In this document: positions 7,063 through 13,643 of the stretch, in pieces
Layout of the letters: the number at the start of each line of letters is the position of its first letter
Position numbering within the stretch: position 1 is the stretch's first letter
IMG/VR virus record: IMGVR_UViG_3300036804_000107
Coordinates: 1 to 36,852 of that record
Origin: a virus
Reading direction: 5' to 3' (one strand)
DNA length: 36,852 nt
Made by a program: the position numbers and the translations under genes
The notes under the pieces: generated by a model
What the model was told of the DNA's origin: nothing
What the model saw: the letters and a program-made list of their open reading frames with translations, nothing else
Database searches by the model: none

Positions 7063-7316
7063 TGTTTTTCCCCTTGCTTCCAGATCAATTCCACATCGGA
7101 CAGCGTAAACACCCGGCGCGGACGCTTGGCGCTTGGCCCCTTCTGCCGCCACGGCAAATCCTCGATCAGCGCGATCAGGGCAAGCAGCGTGCGCTTGTCC
7201 ATTTCGAGAAGCCCGGCAAGTTCGGGCAGCGACAGATAAAGCCTGCCCTCATATGCCGCCAATATCCGCGCTGGCAGCGACGGCCTTTCAAAGTCCCGTG
7301 GGTCCATGATCGGCAT
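6897..7316 (-). CDS. HTH excisionase-like protein
   Basis: This frame begins at MPIMDPRDF (ATG 7316; a second ATG lies at 7307) and is 139 codons long. The N-terminal half (LYLSLPELAGLLEMDKRTLL, then RRVFTLSDVELIWKQG) fits a MerR/excisionase-like winged helix of the kind encoded directly before integrases, where it bends DNA and sets recombination direction. The C-terminal 55 residues overlap the integrase start and are basic and low in complexity (TRRKPKPSRRTSGPKSS), so the real functional part may be only the first 85 residues. Confidence 0.6.
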   Translation of the reverse strand: MPIMDPRDFERPSLPARILAAYEGRLYLSLPELAGLLEMDKRTLLALIALIEDLPWRQKGPSAKRPRRVFTLSDVELIWKQGEKHCQSCPANTSPERGPMPFGATVLTLTGKPIKTAPEPLTRRKPKPSRRTSGPKSSH

Positions 7317-7356
7317 GCGAAGATTACTCCGATTGCCCCAACGCGTGCAAGCCCAA

Positions 7357-7373
7357 TTCGTAATTATTACGAA
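7357..7373. promoter_or_regulatory. Palindromic operator candidate, CGTAA-N3-TTACG family
   Basis: TTCGTAATTATTACGAA is a perfect palindrome with 8-base arms, 41 bases upstream of the excisionase-like start at 7316 and just at the end of the upstream gene. It matches the site family in the repressor/Cro region and would let the repressor control the excision/integration genes. Confidence 0.6.
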
Positions 7374-7933
7374 CCGGGCAACCATCCCTCGGAAACCCCG
7401 ATCTGCTTGGCGCTGTGAATGAACAGGCGGCGGTTATCGTCCTCGATGATATAGCGCACCGCACCGGACACCTTGACCGCGATCCCGCGCAGCGTGCCGT
7501 CATATTCATAATCACTGCCGATGACGTGCAGCGGCATCACCGACACCGGGGCAAGACCCTTGGCGGCGAGCGCCGGATCGTTGAAGCGGTTTTCTTCGGC
7601 CACGCGGCCAATCCGCCCGTTCATGCCAGCCATCAGGACATCCAGTCCGCAGCCCTTGCGGATCAGGGTTGCGGGCGGCAGCATCACGTCGCAGGGCAGG
7701 ATGTAGAGGCTTTCAATCGGCTCTTGCGTGAGCATGGCCGGGTGCGCCCAATCCTGCCGGTAGTCGCAGTGTGGGCAGCGCCAGCCGTCTAGGGTGGCGT
7801 ATAGCGTGCGGTCCGCGCCGTCATGCGGATCGGGACAGGTGAATTCGTGGACATGGCCCAACCGCTGAAACCGATTGAGGGCGTCAACCTGTTTGGAAGT
7901 CCACGGCGCGCGCAAAAACTCATAGTCGCTCAT
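7367..7933 (-). CDS. Conserved phage protein with zinc-ribbon module, two-part
   Basis: This 188-residue protein starts with ATG at 7933, overlapping the upstream stop as ATGA. Residues 1-75 (MSDYEFLRAPWTSKQVDALN ... CPHCDYRQDWAH) are a well-conserved small phage module with CxxC pairs at about 33 and 54-57, probably a zinc site. Residues 80-120 (LPCDVMLPPATLIRKGCGLD) resemble a second small phage protein that I recall as usually separate. The tail (AVRYIIEDDNRRLFIHSAKQ) is a further beta-rich module. It looks like a fusion of small early-gene modules. The function is unknown. Confidence 0.7.
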   Translation of the reverse strand: MSDYEFLRAPWTSKQVDALNRFQRLGHVHEFTCPDPHDGADRTLYATLDGWRCPHCDYRQDWAHPAMLTQEPIESLYILPCDVMLPPATLIRKGCGLDVLMAGMNGRIGRVAEENRFNDPALAAKGLAPVSVMPLHVIGSDYEYDGTLRGIAVKVSGAVRYIIEDDNRRLFIHSAKQIGVSEGWLPGS

Positions 7934-8166
7934 TGCAAGGCCTCCTTGCCCGATGCTGTCAGGCTGTAGACCGGCGGATCAAAGCGCTTGCGGCCCGGCC
8001 AGAAATGGATCAGGCCGCGTTGCATCAGATGCACGCGCATTTTCATTTCGGGAGCGCCGGGAGCATCGGGCGAGGCCGGTTCATTGGTGCGAAACCAAAC
8101 CAGCGCCTTGCGTTCCTCAAGATTGAGCGACGGCGGCGGTGTCAGGCCGTAATTGTTCTGTGTCAT
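7930..8166 (-). CDS. Small conserved phage protein
   Basis: This 78-residue protein starts with ATG at 8166, with GAGGCG upstream. It contains a likely winged-helix core (LNLEERKALVWFRTNEP, VHLMQRGLIHFWPGRKR, VYSLTASGKEAL), a layout of small phage DNA-binding proteins whose wing ends in 'LTASG'. It is coupled by ATGA to the next gene. The DNA-binding role is inferred from the helix/wing pattern. Confidence 0.6.
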   Translation of the reverse strand: MTQNNYGLTPPPSLNLEERKALVWFRTNEPASPDAPGAPEMKMRVHLMQRGLIHFWPGRKRFDPPVYSLTASGKEALQ

Positions 8167-8175
8167 GGCCGCGCC

Positions 8176-8502
8176 TCAAATCATCGCCTTGCCGCGTTCC
8201 TTGATGTCGGCGACGACACGCTGCATGTGCGTGATTTCGTCTTTGACACAGACGCAGATTTGAACCTGATCGGCGAGGTGATGCTTGGAGGTGGCCGCGC
8301 CCTCCAAAACCTGTTGCTCGATGTCGTCAAGCGTGCGCCGCAGATCGGCGATGTCGCGGCAGATATCCGACACCAGCCCGTCGATCACCGAATTGATGGC
8401 GTCGCGTTGCGGGCCGCCATAGCCGGGCGGCGTGAATTCGTTGGCGGGCAGTTTGGTTGGCTGGTCGTTTTCAGTTTCGGCGAGATAGCGAACCGTGGTC
8501 AT
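8176..8502 (-). CDS. Coiled-coil phage protein
   Basis: This 108-residue protein begins at the ATG at 8502 (MTTVRYLAETEND), preceded by GCAAAGGGGAAG; the longer frame upstream crosses the operator region and is rejected. Residues about 35-105 form one or two amphipathic helices (DICRDIADLRRTLDDIEQQV, DEITHMQRVVADIKERGK), suggesting a dimeric coiled coil. It is the first gene of the integrase-side minus operon, directly under the operator at 8537-8556. The function is unknown. Confidence 0.65.
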   Translation of the reverse strand: MTTVRYLAETENDQPTKLPANEFTPPGYGGPQRDAINSVIDGLVSDICRDIADLRRTLDDIEQQVLEGAATSKHHLADQVQICVCVKDEITHMQRVVADIKERGKAMI

Positions 8503-8739
8503 GGCGCTTCCCCTTTGCAAAAGTGAAAGGGCAAGCTTAGGCGTAATAGTTACGAATGGAAATCCTAAAAAAAGAAAATTTGCGAATTGCGGGGGCAAAA
8601 CGATTGCCTGCCACAAAATTGATGCAAGTTAATACGCCTTTGGGATAAGCTGTTAATTTCCGGCCGGAGGGATTGACCGGGAACCGGAAACACGCCTTGG
8701 GCGTCAAAAAAAGGAACAGACCAATCACGAGGAAGTGCC
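8503..8739. promoter_or_regulatory. Divergent promoter region with repressor-type site
   Basis: This gap between a minus operon (start 8502) and a small plus gene (start 8740) carries TTAGGCGTAATAGTTACGAA at 8537-8556, the best match to the site next to the Cro-like gene. The rest is AT-rich near 8565-8650, then GC-rich with a weak ACGCC/GGCGT hairpin before a run of A (about 8694-8714). No tRNA or further gene was seen. Confidence 0.55.
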
Positions 8740-8928
8740 ATGTCAGTGCAGTGCGATAGCGAATATGACCGCGAACAGCTAGCCCTTTACCTCACCGGGT
8801 TACTGCCAATCGATCCCAACGAAGGGCAGGCCGTGCTTGATCTCTGCGGGCAATTGCTGCCCGTGCTGATCGCCAGCCGCAACCAGCACCCGCCGGAACA
8901 TCAGCGCGACCGTGATGACGCGGGATAG
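8740..8928 (+). CDS. Small acidic protein
   Basis: This 62-residue protein starts with ATG at 8740, with GAGGAAG well placed upstream. It is leucine-rich and helical in the middle (EQLALYLTGLLPIDPNEGQA, LCGQLLPVLIASR) with a polar tail. It runs toward the repressor gene and overlaps its last 28 bases, so each transcript is antisense to the other's end. I do not recognise the family. Confidence 0.5.
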   Translation: MSVQCDSEYDREQLALYLTGLLPIDPNEGQAVLDLCGQLLPVLIASRNQHPPEHQRDRDDAG

Positions 8929-9293
8929 ATCGCCCGCCTGCGCTTGCTGGTGACCTCTTTCAGCTTCGCCGCCGCCTTGGTTGCGGCCTTCTCGGCGGCG
9001 GCCCGCTCTTTCTCGAACCCTTCGGCGACCCGGATTTTGTCTTGATAGAATTGTGACAGGTTCCCGGTCATGCCGAACCAAAGCCACTCGACCGAAATAC
9101 CGGGAAATTTTCTCATTAGCAGAAATGCGGTCTCGCGCGGGACCGGATAGCCCCGTTCGTAATTACTCCATCGCTTGAACGGGATGCCTAACCGCTGCGC
9201 AAAATCGCTTTGGTTCTCGCCGGATACGATCTCGCGAAGCAGCCGCAGCCGCGTTTTATAAGCCCCAACGTCGAAGCCATCGATCTTTGCCAA
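8901..9293 (-). CDS. XRE-family phage repressor (CI-like)
   Basis: This 130-residue protein is probably the lysogeny repressor. The start is TTG at 9293 with GGGAGG six bases upstream. Residues about 14-75 form a Cro/CI helix-turn-helix (RLRLLREIVSGENQSDFAQR, LGIPFKRWSNYERGYPVPRE, ISVEWLWFGMTG). The C-terminal half is a Lys/Ala/Glu-rich helix (FEKERAAAEKAATKAAAKLK) that could form a dimer coil; there is no LexA-type peptidase, so induction cannot work by RecA-driven self-cleavage. It faces the Cro-like gene across 201 bases containing two members of the CGTAA/TTACG site family. Confidence 0.8.
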   Translation of the reverse strand: MAKIDGFDVGAYKTRLRLLREIVSGENQSDFAQRLGIPFKRWSNYERGYPVPRETAFLLMRKFPGISVEWLWFGMTGNLSQFYQDKIRVAEGFEKERAAAEKAATKAAAKLKEVTSKRRRAIYPASSRSR

Positions 9294-9321
9294 TCGCGAC
9301 CTCCCTGCCTGTTAATGTAAG

Positions 9322-9339
9322 CTAGGCGTAATATTTAGG
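9322..9339. promoter_or_regulatory. Operator candidate O1, repressor side
   Basis: CTAGGCGTAATATTTAGG lies 29 bases upstream of the repressor start. The left half GGCGTAAT is exact for the family; the right half (TTAGG) matches a distant site at 28180-28194 better than the canonical TTACG. Position suits autoregulation of the repressor. Confidence 0.5.
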
Positions 9340-9463
9340 TGCATACAAGATTTCCTACACCCGCCAGTTTCAAAACCCTAGCATGAAATACGCATGGAGT
9401 AGGTCCAAGGTTGCACATATTCAAAAAAATTTCGCACGCTATCAACAGGCGGATGGCTTGCCA

Positions 9464-9482
9464 GTCGTAACTATTACTCCTA
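9464..9482. promoter_or_regulatory. Operator candidate O2, Cro side
   Basis: Read on the minus strand this site is TTAGGAGTAATAGTTACGA, nearly identical to the one at 8537-8556. It ends 12 bases before the start of the Cro-like gene, where a bound repressor would block transcription or translation initiation. Confidence 0.6.
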
Positions 9483-9494
9483 ACCTCTGCCGCC

Positions 9495-9719
9495 ATGAAA
9501 CGATTACGCACAGTCGATCAGGTGGTGGAAGTCCTCGGCGGCCTAGGAGGCCTTTGCAGGCTTACCGGAGCCAATTTCAAGCAAGCTTGGCATTGGACCG
9601 GCCGCGCCGGACAGTTTCCCGCTCAATATTACGTCGTGATGACGCGCGCGTTGCGCCGTCGCGGCTATGAAGCGCCCGCGCGCCTTTGGGCCATGAAGGG
9701 CGTCAAGGACGCGGCCTGA
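9495..9719 (+). CDS. Cro-like HTH regulator
   Basis: This 74-residue protein starts with ATG at 9495. It has a short Cro-type helix-turn-helix (VDQVVEVLGGLGGLCRLTGA, FKQAWHWTGRAGQFPAQYYV) in which the 'W-W-GRFPA' pattern is typical of small phage Cro/YdaS-like proteins. No ribosome site is visible and the operator O2 ends only 12 bases before the ATG, so the message may have a very short leader. It is the first gene of the rightward early operon, opposite the repressor. Confidence 0.75.
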   Translation: MKRLRTVDQVVEVLGGLGGLCRLTGANFKQAWHWTGRAGQFPAQYYVVMTRALRRRGYEAPARLWAMKGVKDAA

Positions 9720-9737
9720 CCCTCGAAAGGGGTGCCG

Positions 9738-10115
9738 ATGAATTTTTTCGTCACCGTCCCTGATGACGGGTGCCTGATGCAAAGCTTTGGCGCATTCATG
9801 CGCGAGCCGGGCCACCGTCCGACCCTTGCCGACATCCTCGGGGCGGCGTGCGAACTGTATCGGACCGATCCCGACAGCATTGCAAGCCCCGGCGCTGCGC
9901 TGGCAACGCGGACCTATTGCTATTTCGCGACGCGCTGGTCGGGCGAGCCGTTCAACGCCATCGGCGCGCTGGTCGGCGTCGATCATCACGCGGTCGCCAA
10001 GTTGTCGCGCGGCGTCATGAATGCGCGGAAGCAGGACAGTCTGTTGCGCGACGATCTCGATTTGCTGGCGGTGCGGATCGCCGAACGCGTCCTGACCAAA
10101 AAGAGGGCGCGATGA
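9738..10115 (+). CDS. DnaA domain IV-like DNA-binding protein
   Basis: This 125-residue protein uses the ATG at 9738 (AAAGGGG five bases upstream); GTG at 9732 is an alternative. Residues about 28-120 follow the C-terminal DnaA DNA-binding domain: ADILGAACELYRTDPDSI, then ALATRTYCYFATRWS, then IGALVGVDHHAVAKLSRG, the last matching the DnaA signature around 'G-DH-TV'. The ATPase domain is absent. Such stand-alone domains occur in alphaproteobacterial phages and may bind DnaA boxes or the phage origin. No clear cluster of DnaA boxes was seen in the window. It is coupled to the next gene by ATGA. Confidence 0.75.
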   Translation: MNFFVTVPDDGCLMQSFGAFMREPGHRPTLADILGAACELYRTDPDSIASPGAALATRTYCYFATRWSGEPFNAIGALVGVDHHAVAKLSRGVMNARKQDSLLRDDLDLLAVRIAERVLTKKRAR

Positions 10116-10342
10116 AAAACATGACGCTTGAGGAATGGGATGACCTCGTTGGTCGCCACCTTCAAATGATCGAAGCGGGCGCGGAGATTTGTGAAAGCCA
10201 TGCACGACAATTATTCGCCGTCCCCGATTGGGAAACCCGCGCGTCCGAAAAGCTTGTGCTGGTGGAAAAGCTTTTGGGCAGCGCTCTCACGCGCATTGCA
10301 AGGTCGCGGCAGGAAATGGAGCGCAAGCCCCGTGTCAGTTGA
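10112..10342 (+). CDS. Hypothetical early protein
   Basis: This 76-residue, mainly helical protein (MKNMTLEEWDDLVGRHLQMI...) starts at an ATGA overlap with the DnaA-like gene. It has no membrane segment or recognised domain. It belongs to the unbroken early operon 9495-13643, in which nearly every stop overlaps the next start. Confidence 0.6.
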   Translation: MKNMTLEEWDDLVGRHLQMIEAGAEICESHARQLFAVPDWETRASEKLVLVEKLLGSALTRIARSRQEMERKPRVS

Positions 10343-10520
10343 ACTTGTCCACACGCAGCCCTCGGAGGACACCGAACGGCGCTGCATTCGGATCATGGGC
10401 GATGCGCTGGCGTTGACGCGCATTTCGCGCGCCGAAACCCGCGCCGTCTACGATCAAATTGAACGGGCGCGCGATGCTCTGTCTCGACTACTGGATCATG
10501 CGGACGGCAAAGATGCTTGA
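10332..10520 (+). CDS. Hypothetical early protein, GTG start
   Basis: This 62-residue helical protein starts at the GTG at 10332, with GGAG nine bases upstream, inside the end of the preceding gene. The longer frame from 10191 is out of context, as it crosses the previous gene. Helices such as MGDALALTRISRAETRAVYD and IERARDALSRLLDH suggest a small bundle. The function is unknown. It overlaps the next gene by eight bases. Confidence 0.5.
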   Translation: MSVELVHTQPSEDTERRCIRIMGDALALTRISRAETRAVYDQIERARDALSRLLDHADGKDA

Positions 10521-11013
10521 GACGCAAACCAATCAATTGCGCATTCAGATTGAAGCGCTGTTGCGGGATTATCCCGAACTCGCCACCGACGATTTTCTGC
10601 GCGCTGATATGCTGGAAGGCGAAACCGATCTCGGCGAAATCATCACCTCAATTAACCGCATGATAGAGGACGCCAAGGCGCTGCGCGACGGCACGCAAGG
10701 CCGCCTGGACGATCTCCTGACACGGCGAACGCGGTTTCAGAAGCGCGTCGATTTTGGCCGCGATCTCATTTTGAAGATCATGGAAGCGGGCCAGATCAAG
10801 AAGCTTGAATTGCCGGAAGTCACGGCATCCCTGAAAAACAATCCCCGGCAGTTGGTCGGCGATCCCGATCCCGACACGCTGCCAATGGAATTCATCAAGA
10901 TCACGCGCACCGTGGACCGCAAGGCGATCCGCGAAGCGCTGGAAAAGGGGCAGGACGTGTTTGGCTGCTTCCTGTCCAACGCGCCGCCGTCGCTGACACT
11001 GAGGCCGAAATGA
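10513..11013 (+). CDS. Siphovirus Gp157-family protein
   Basis: This 166-residue protein starts with ATG at 10513. It follows the Gp157 family throughout: an N-terminal helical coiled region (LRIQIEALLRDYPEL, INRMIEDAKALRDGTQGRLD), the basic segment LLTRRTRFQKRVDFGRDLIL, then the beta-rich end (KKLELPEVTASLKNNPRQL and DPDTLPMEFIKITRTVDRKA). In Streptococcus phage Sfi21 the family member was linked to phage resistance; in most phages it sits beside annealing proteins and probably helps recombination or replication. Here it precedes the Rad52-like gene by one gene. Confidence 0.85.
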   Translation: MLETQTNQLRIQIEALLRDYPELATDDFLRADMLEGETDLGEIITSINRMIEDAKALRDGTQGRLDDLLTRRTRFQKRVDFGRDLILKIMEAGQIKKLELPEVTASLKNNPRQLVGDPDPDTLPMEFIKITRTVDRKAIREALEKGQDVFGCFLSNAPPSLTLRPK

Positions 11014-11333
11014 GCAAGGTAGATTTTGGCACACCGGCATCAATGCTGCACCGGACGGAAGGCCCGGAAACCAGCGTTGAAGCGGCTTACTCAATCGATA
11101 CGACGCGCATGGAGCAAATCGTATTCAATGCGATTTGCGGCTACGGGGCGGGTGGCTGTATCGCCGATGATCTGGTGACTCAATTCAAAAACATCTTCAC
11201 CTATTCCAGCATTACCGCGCGACCGTCCGCGCTGGAACGCAAGGGGCTGATTGTTCGCGGCCCCGACAAGCGCCGGGGTCACAGCAATCGCCAGCAGTTT
11301 GTCATGCGAGAAACCAAATGGGCGACGCGATGA
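11010..11333 (+). CDS. Winged-helix phage protein
   Basis: This 107-residue protein starts at an ATGA overlap with Gp157. The core (RMEQIVFNAICGYGAGGCIA, FTYSSITARPSALERKGLIV, RRGHSNRQQFVM) is a winged-helix layout frequent in early operons of proteobacterial phages. It probably binds DNA, perhaps as a replication or recombination accessory. The assignment rests on pattern only. Confidence 0.6.
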   Translation: MSKVDFGTPASMLHRTEGPETSVEAAYSIDTTRMEQIVFNAICGYGAGGCIADDLVTQFKNIFTYSSITARPSALERKGLIVRGPDKRRGHSNRQQFVMRETKWATR

Positions 11334-11983
11334 GCATACAGGAAATCTATGACGCGCTCGCAGCACCTTTCCCGGTGGAGGAAATTTCGTGGCGGGTTGG
11401 CCCGACCAACGAGCGTTCCCGGCGCGAGGATCAACCGTTGCGCGGGCAACCGCTTTGCTATGTTGACGCGCGGACCGTGATGGATCGGCTGGATAGCGTG
11501 GTCGGTTTCGACAATTGGCAATGCAGCTACACGCCGGGCGTCGCGACCTCGATTGTCTGCAACATCGGCGTCCGCTTGCTCAATGACTGGATTTGGAAAG
11601 CGGATGGCGCGGGCGCAACCGACATGGAAGCCGACAAGGGCGCGTTGTCCGATGCGTTCAAGCGCGCGGCGGTGCGTTGGGGTGTCGGTCGGTATTTATA
11701 CGAACTGAAAGCGCCGTGGATCGCGCTGGAACAGCGCGGCAAGTCGTCATTCATTCCAGAGGCGACCTACAACGATCTTAACAAACTGCACGATGACTTT
11801 GCGCGCCGCGCCGGTTGGGGCGATGCGGCTGGCGTCGCAGCCTATCGATTGCTGACGGCCGATCTTGAACGGCAGAGTGTAGAAGCCCGCGTCACCTTTG
11901 TAGAGCGGCACGCGGACAGGATCGCGGCACTGCCGCCAGCGATGCGCAAGCATCTGCTTAACAAACTGGAAGCCGCAGCATGA
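11330..11983 (+). CDS. Rad52-family single-strand annealing protein
   Basis: This 217-residue recombinase anneals complementary single strands during phage recombination and repair. Residues about 1-125 carry the Rad52/22 hallmarks: IQEIYDALAAPFPVEEISWR at the N-terminus, VDARTVMDRLDSVVGFDNWQ, the beta strands before GATDMEADKGALSDAFKRAA, and RWGVGRYLYEL, the most conserved motif of the family. The C-terminal 90 residues are a helical extension. The ATG at 11330 (ATGA with the previous stop) is preferred to the ATG at 11318. No exonuclease partner was found nearby. Confidence 0.9.
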   Translation: MSIQEIYDALAAPFPVEEISWRVGPTNERSRREDQPLRGQPLCYVDARTVMDRLDSVVGFDNWQCSYTPGVATSIVCNIGVRLLNDWIWKADGAGATDMEADKGALSDAFKRAAVRWGVGRYLYELKAPWIALEQRGKSSFIPEATYNDLNKLHDDFARRAGWGDAAGVAAYRLLTADLERQSVEARVTFVERHADRIAALPPAMRKHLLNKLEAAA

Positions 11984-12180
11984 GCGATCCACACGGCGCG
12001 ATCTTCTTCTGGAAAGATGAACCTTACATCACCGGCTTTTTGACCATCGGCAAGGATCATTACGAGCTTGTCGGCGTGCGGCGCTCGGCGATCCGCACCG
12101 ATTTTACCGGGCGCAAGAGAAGCCCGGAGGAACAGCAGACGGATATGTTCGATGAACGAAGCGGAGACGGCGGTTCATAA
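11980..12180 (+). CDS. Small hypothetical early protein
   Basis: This 66-residue protein (MSDPHGAIFFWKDEPYITGF...) starts at an ATGA overlap with the annealing protein. It has a beta-rich core with basic residues (YELVGVRRSAIRTDFTGRKR) and an acidic end. Its last 29 bases overlap the next gene. No family was recognised, but tight coupling supports it. Confidence 0.55.
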   Translation: MSDPHGAIFFWKDEPYITGFLTIGKDHYELVGVRRSAIRTDFTGRKRSPEEQQTDMFDERSGDGGS

Positions 12181-12628
12181 TGCGATCTCCTTTGAAGTCA
12201 AAAAGGACGGATTGCAGCAACGCCAATCGGGAGACTGGCAATTGCGCTTTACCGTGTCCGCCGTCGATATGGATCAACGTTTGTCGGTCGCGCCGATGGG
12301 GACGCGTTTCGCGTGCGTTCTGGTTGAAGTCAATGACGACGAAACCCCGGTCAATCATCGCGCCGTAGAGCGCGACAAGTGGCGCGATCTCGGCCCGGCC
12401 AAGCAGGCGGGCATCCGCTGCAAAGACCCGATGTTTTGGGCGTTCCTCGAAGAAGAATTACACTTTGGCAGCGTGCGCAGCGAGCCGTTCGCCGCACAGA
12501 TCGTCCGCGAACATTGCCAAGTGACATCGCGTAGCGAGCTTTCGCAGCCGGGCAATCACTATCCGCGCGAGCGCTGGCACCAGATGGACAGCGCCTTTCA
12601 AGCTTGGAAGGCGCGGGAAAATGGCTGA
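12152..12628 (+). CDS. Conserved phage protein next to annealing protein
   Basis: This 158-residue protein starts at MNEAETAV (ATG 12152), where the codons match the coupled arrangement; the longer frame is antisense-like. The segments HNAISFEVKKDGLQQRQSGD, LRFTVSAVDMDQRLSVAPMG and TRFACVLVEVNDDE, followed by KDPMFWAFLEEE, belong to a protein type I recall from many proteobacterial phage recombination/replication clusters. No enzymatic motif is visible. Its position suggests a part in DNA metabolism, which is inference. Confidence 0.65.
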   Translation: MNEAETAVHNAISFEVKKDGLQQRQSGDWQLRFTVSAVDMDQRLSVAPMGTRFACVLVEVNDDETPVNHRAVERDKWRDLGPAKQAGIRCKDPMFWAFLEEELHFGSVRSEPFAAQIVREHCQVTSRSELSQPGNHYPRERWHQMDSAFQAWKARENG

Positions 12629-12920
12629 CCCGATCCGCCAACCGCGCGAGCGTGACGAAAAATATCTGGCCTATATCCGGCAACAGCCGTGCTGCCTCTG
12701 CGGCGACAACACCACGGTTGAAGCGGCGCATTTGCGGGTCGGCTCGATTGGTGACGACAAGCGCGACACCGGCATGGGCGAGAAATCATCGGACAGATGG
12801 GCGCTGCCGCTGTGCGCGCAGCACCATCGGCAACAGCACCGGATGAACGAACGGGAATTTTGGGCGAGCTACGGCATCAACCCGTTTGCGCTCGCGATGC
12901 GTTACCGGGTGCCGCGATGA
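12621..12920 (+). CDS. HNH-like nuclease, DUF968/YbcO type
   Basis: This 99-residue protein has the zinc and catalytic layout of small phage HNH nucleases: CCLCGD near residues 18-22, AAHLRVGS with His at about 35, GMGEKSSDRWALPLCAQHHR around 52-72, then HRMNEREFW. DUF968/YbcO-like proteins are thought to process recombination intermediates, like NinG/Rap in lambda. It overlaps the preceding gene by eight bases and the next by four, in the recombination part of the early operon. Confidence 0.8.
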   Translation: MADPIRQPRERDEKYLAYIRQQPCCLCGDNTTVEAAHLRVGSIGDDKRDTGMGEKSSDRWALPLCAQHHRQQHRMNEREFWASYGINPFALAMRYRVPR

Positions 12921-13096
12921 CGTTCCTCCAAATCATGCGCGAGGCGTATCTAGCGCGGCGCGCGGGAGTGTCGGCGCAAGTCGCGCTGATGTCGGCATGC
13001 GGCAATGATGACGATTGTTGGCGCGTGATTTGGGAACGGCTGATGAAATCCGCGATCTTGGAACGCAGTCTAAAACGGTTTGAGAAAAAACGATGA
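12917..13096 (+). CDS. Small hypothetical protein
   Basis: This 59-residue helical, basic protein (MTFLQIMREAYLARRAGVSA...) starts at an ATGA overlap with the HNH-like nuclease. The end is rich in Lys and Arg (ERSLKRFEKKR). Small size and charge would allow a nucleic-acid-binding accessory role. No family was recognised. Confidence 0.5.
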   Translation: MTFLQIMREAYLARRAGVSAQVALMSACGNDDDCWRVIWERLMKSAILERSLKRFEKKR

Positions 13097-13302
13097 CGGC
13101 GCGTTATTCCATCATGGTTCGCGAGCATGGTTCCGACCATGATGTTGAACTGTTGCAGGTCAACAGTAATCCCGACGCCATCGTTGCCGGGCTGCGCGCC
13201 AAAACATTGAAGCTTCACACCTCGATTTTTCAACCGGGCAAGCGCGTCTTAAAAGTTCCGAAATATACCTATGTTCGCGTGGTCGATCATGAGGCAATGT
13301 AA
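13093..13302 (+). CDS. Small conserved phage protein
   Basis: This 69-residue protein (MTARYSIMVREHGSDHDVEL...) starts at an ATGA overlap and ends TAATG with the next gene. It has an alternating beta/alpha pattern (VELLQVNSNPDAIVAGLRAK) and a basic C-terminal strand (KVPKYTYVRVV). I recall similar small proteins in alphaproteobacterial phages but know no function. Confidence 0.6.
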   Translation: MTARYSIMVREHGSDHDVELLQVNSNPDAIVAGLRAKTLKLHTSIFQPGKRVLKVPKYTYVRVVDHEAM

Positions 13303-13643
13303 TGCCGCGCCCGTGGATGCCATTTTATTGGGGCGATTATTTCCGCGACACGCGGCATCTTAGCAAGGGACAACATGCGTCATACCTGATGTTGATCGGA
13401 CATTATTGGACGCATGGCGGCCTACCCGACGATGACAGACAACTTGCCAACATCACGCTATCGACAATCGAGGAATGGCAAGCCGACAAGCCGGTCCTGC
13501 AAGCGTTTTTTTATGACGGATGGACGCACAAGCGCATTGAGTACGAGATACACCGCACCGATGAGCTAAGAACCAAACGGGCGGCGGCCGGACAAAAGGG
13601 CGGCATCATCGCCTCTATCAATCGGTTCAAGCGGCGGCCCTAG
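13302..13643 (+). CDS. DUF1376 (YdaU-like) protein, apparently truncated
   Basis: This 113-residue protein begins at the TAATG junction (ATG 13302). MPRPWMPFYWGDYFRDTRHL, ASYLMLIGHYWTHGGLPDDD and LQAFFYDGWTHKRIEYE are diagnostic of DUF1376, the winged-helix N-terminal domain of phage replication-initiation proteins. Family members usually continue well beyond the basic segment KRAAAGQKGG; here the frame ends 14 residues later, inside the overlap with an antisense HNH gene. No helicase or loader follows, so the usual second half of the replication module appears lost or displaced. Confidence 0.85.
   Translation: MPRPWMPFYWGDYFRDTRHLSKGQHASYLMLIGHYWTHGGLPDDDRQLANITLSTIEEWQADKPVLQAFFYDGWTHKRIEYEIHRTDELRTKRAAAGQKGGIIASINRFKRRP

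Noticed and set aside
9770-10342. 190-codon plus frame over the DnaA-like gene
   Set aside because: Only its last 77 codons (from 10112) have a proper start and coupling; the earlier part is out of frame with the DnaA-like domain.
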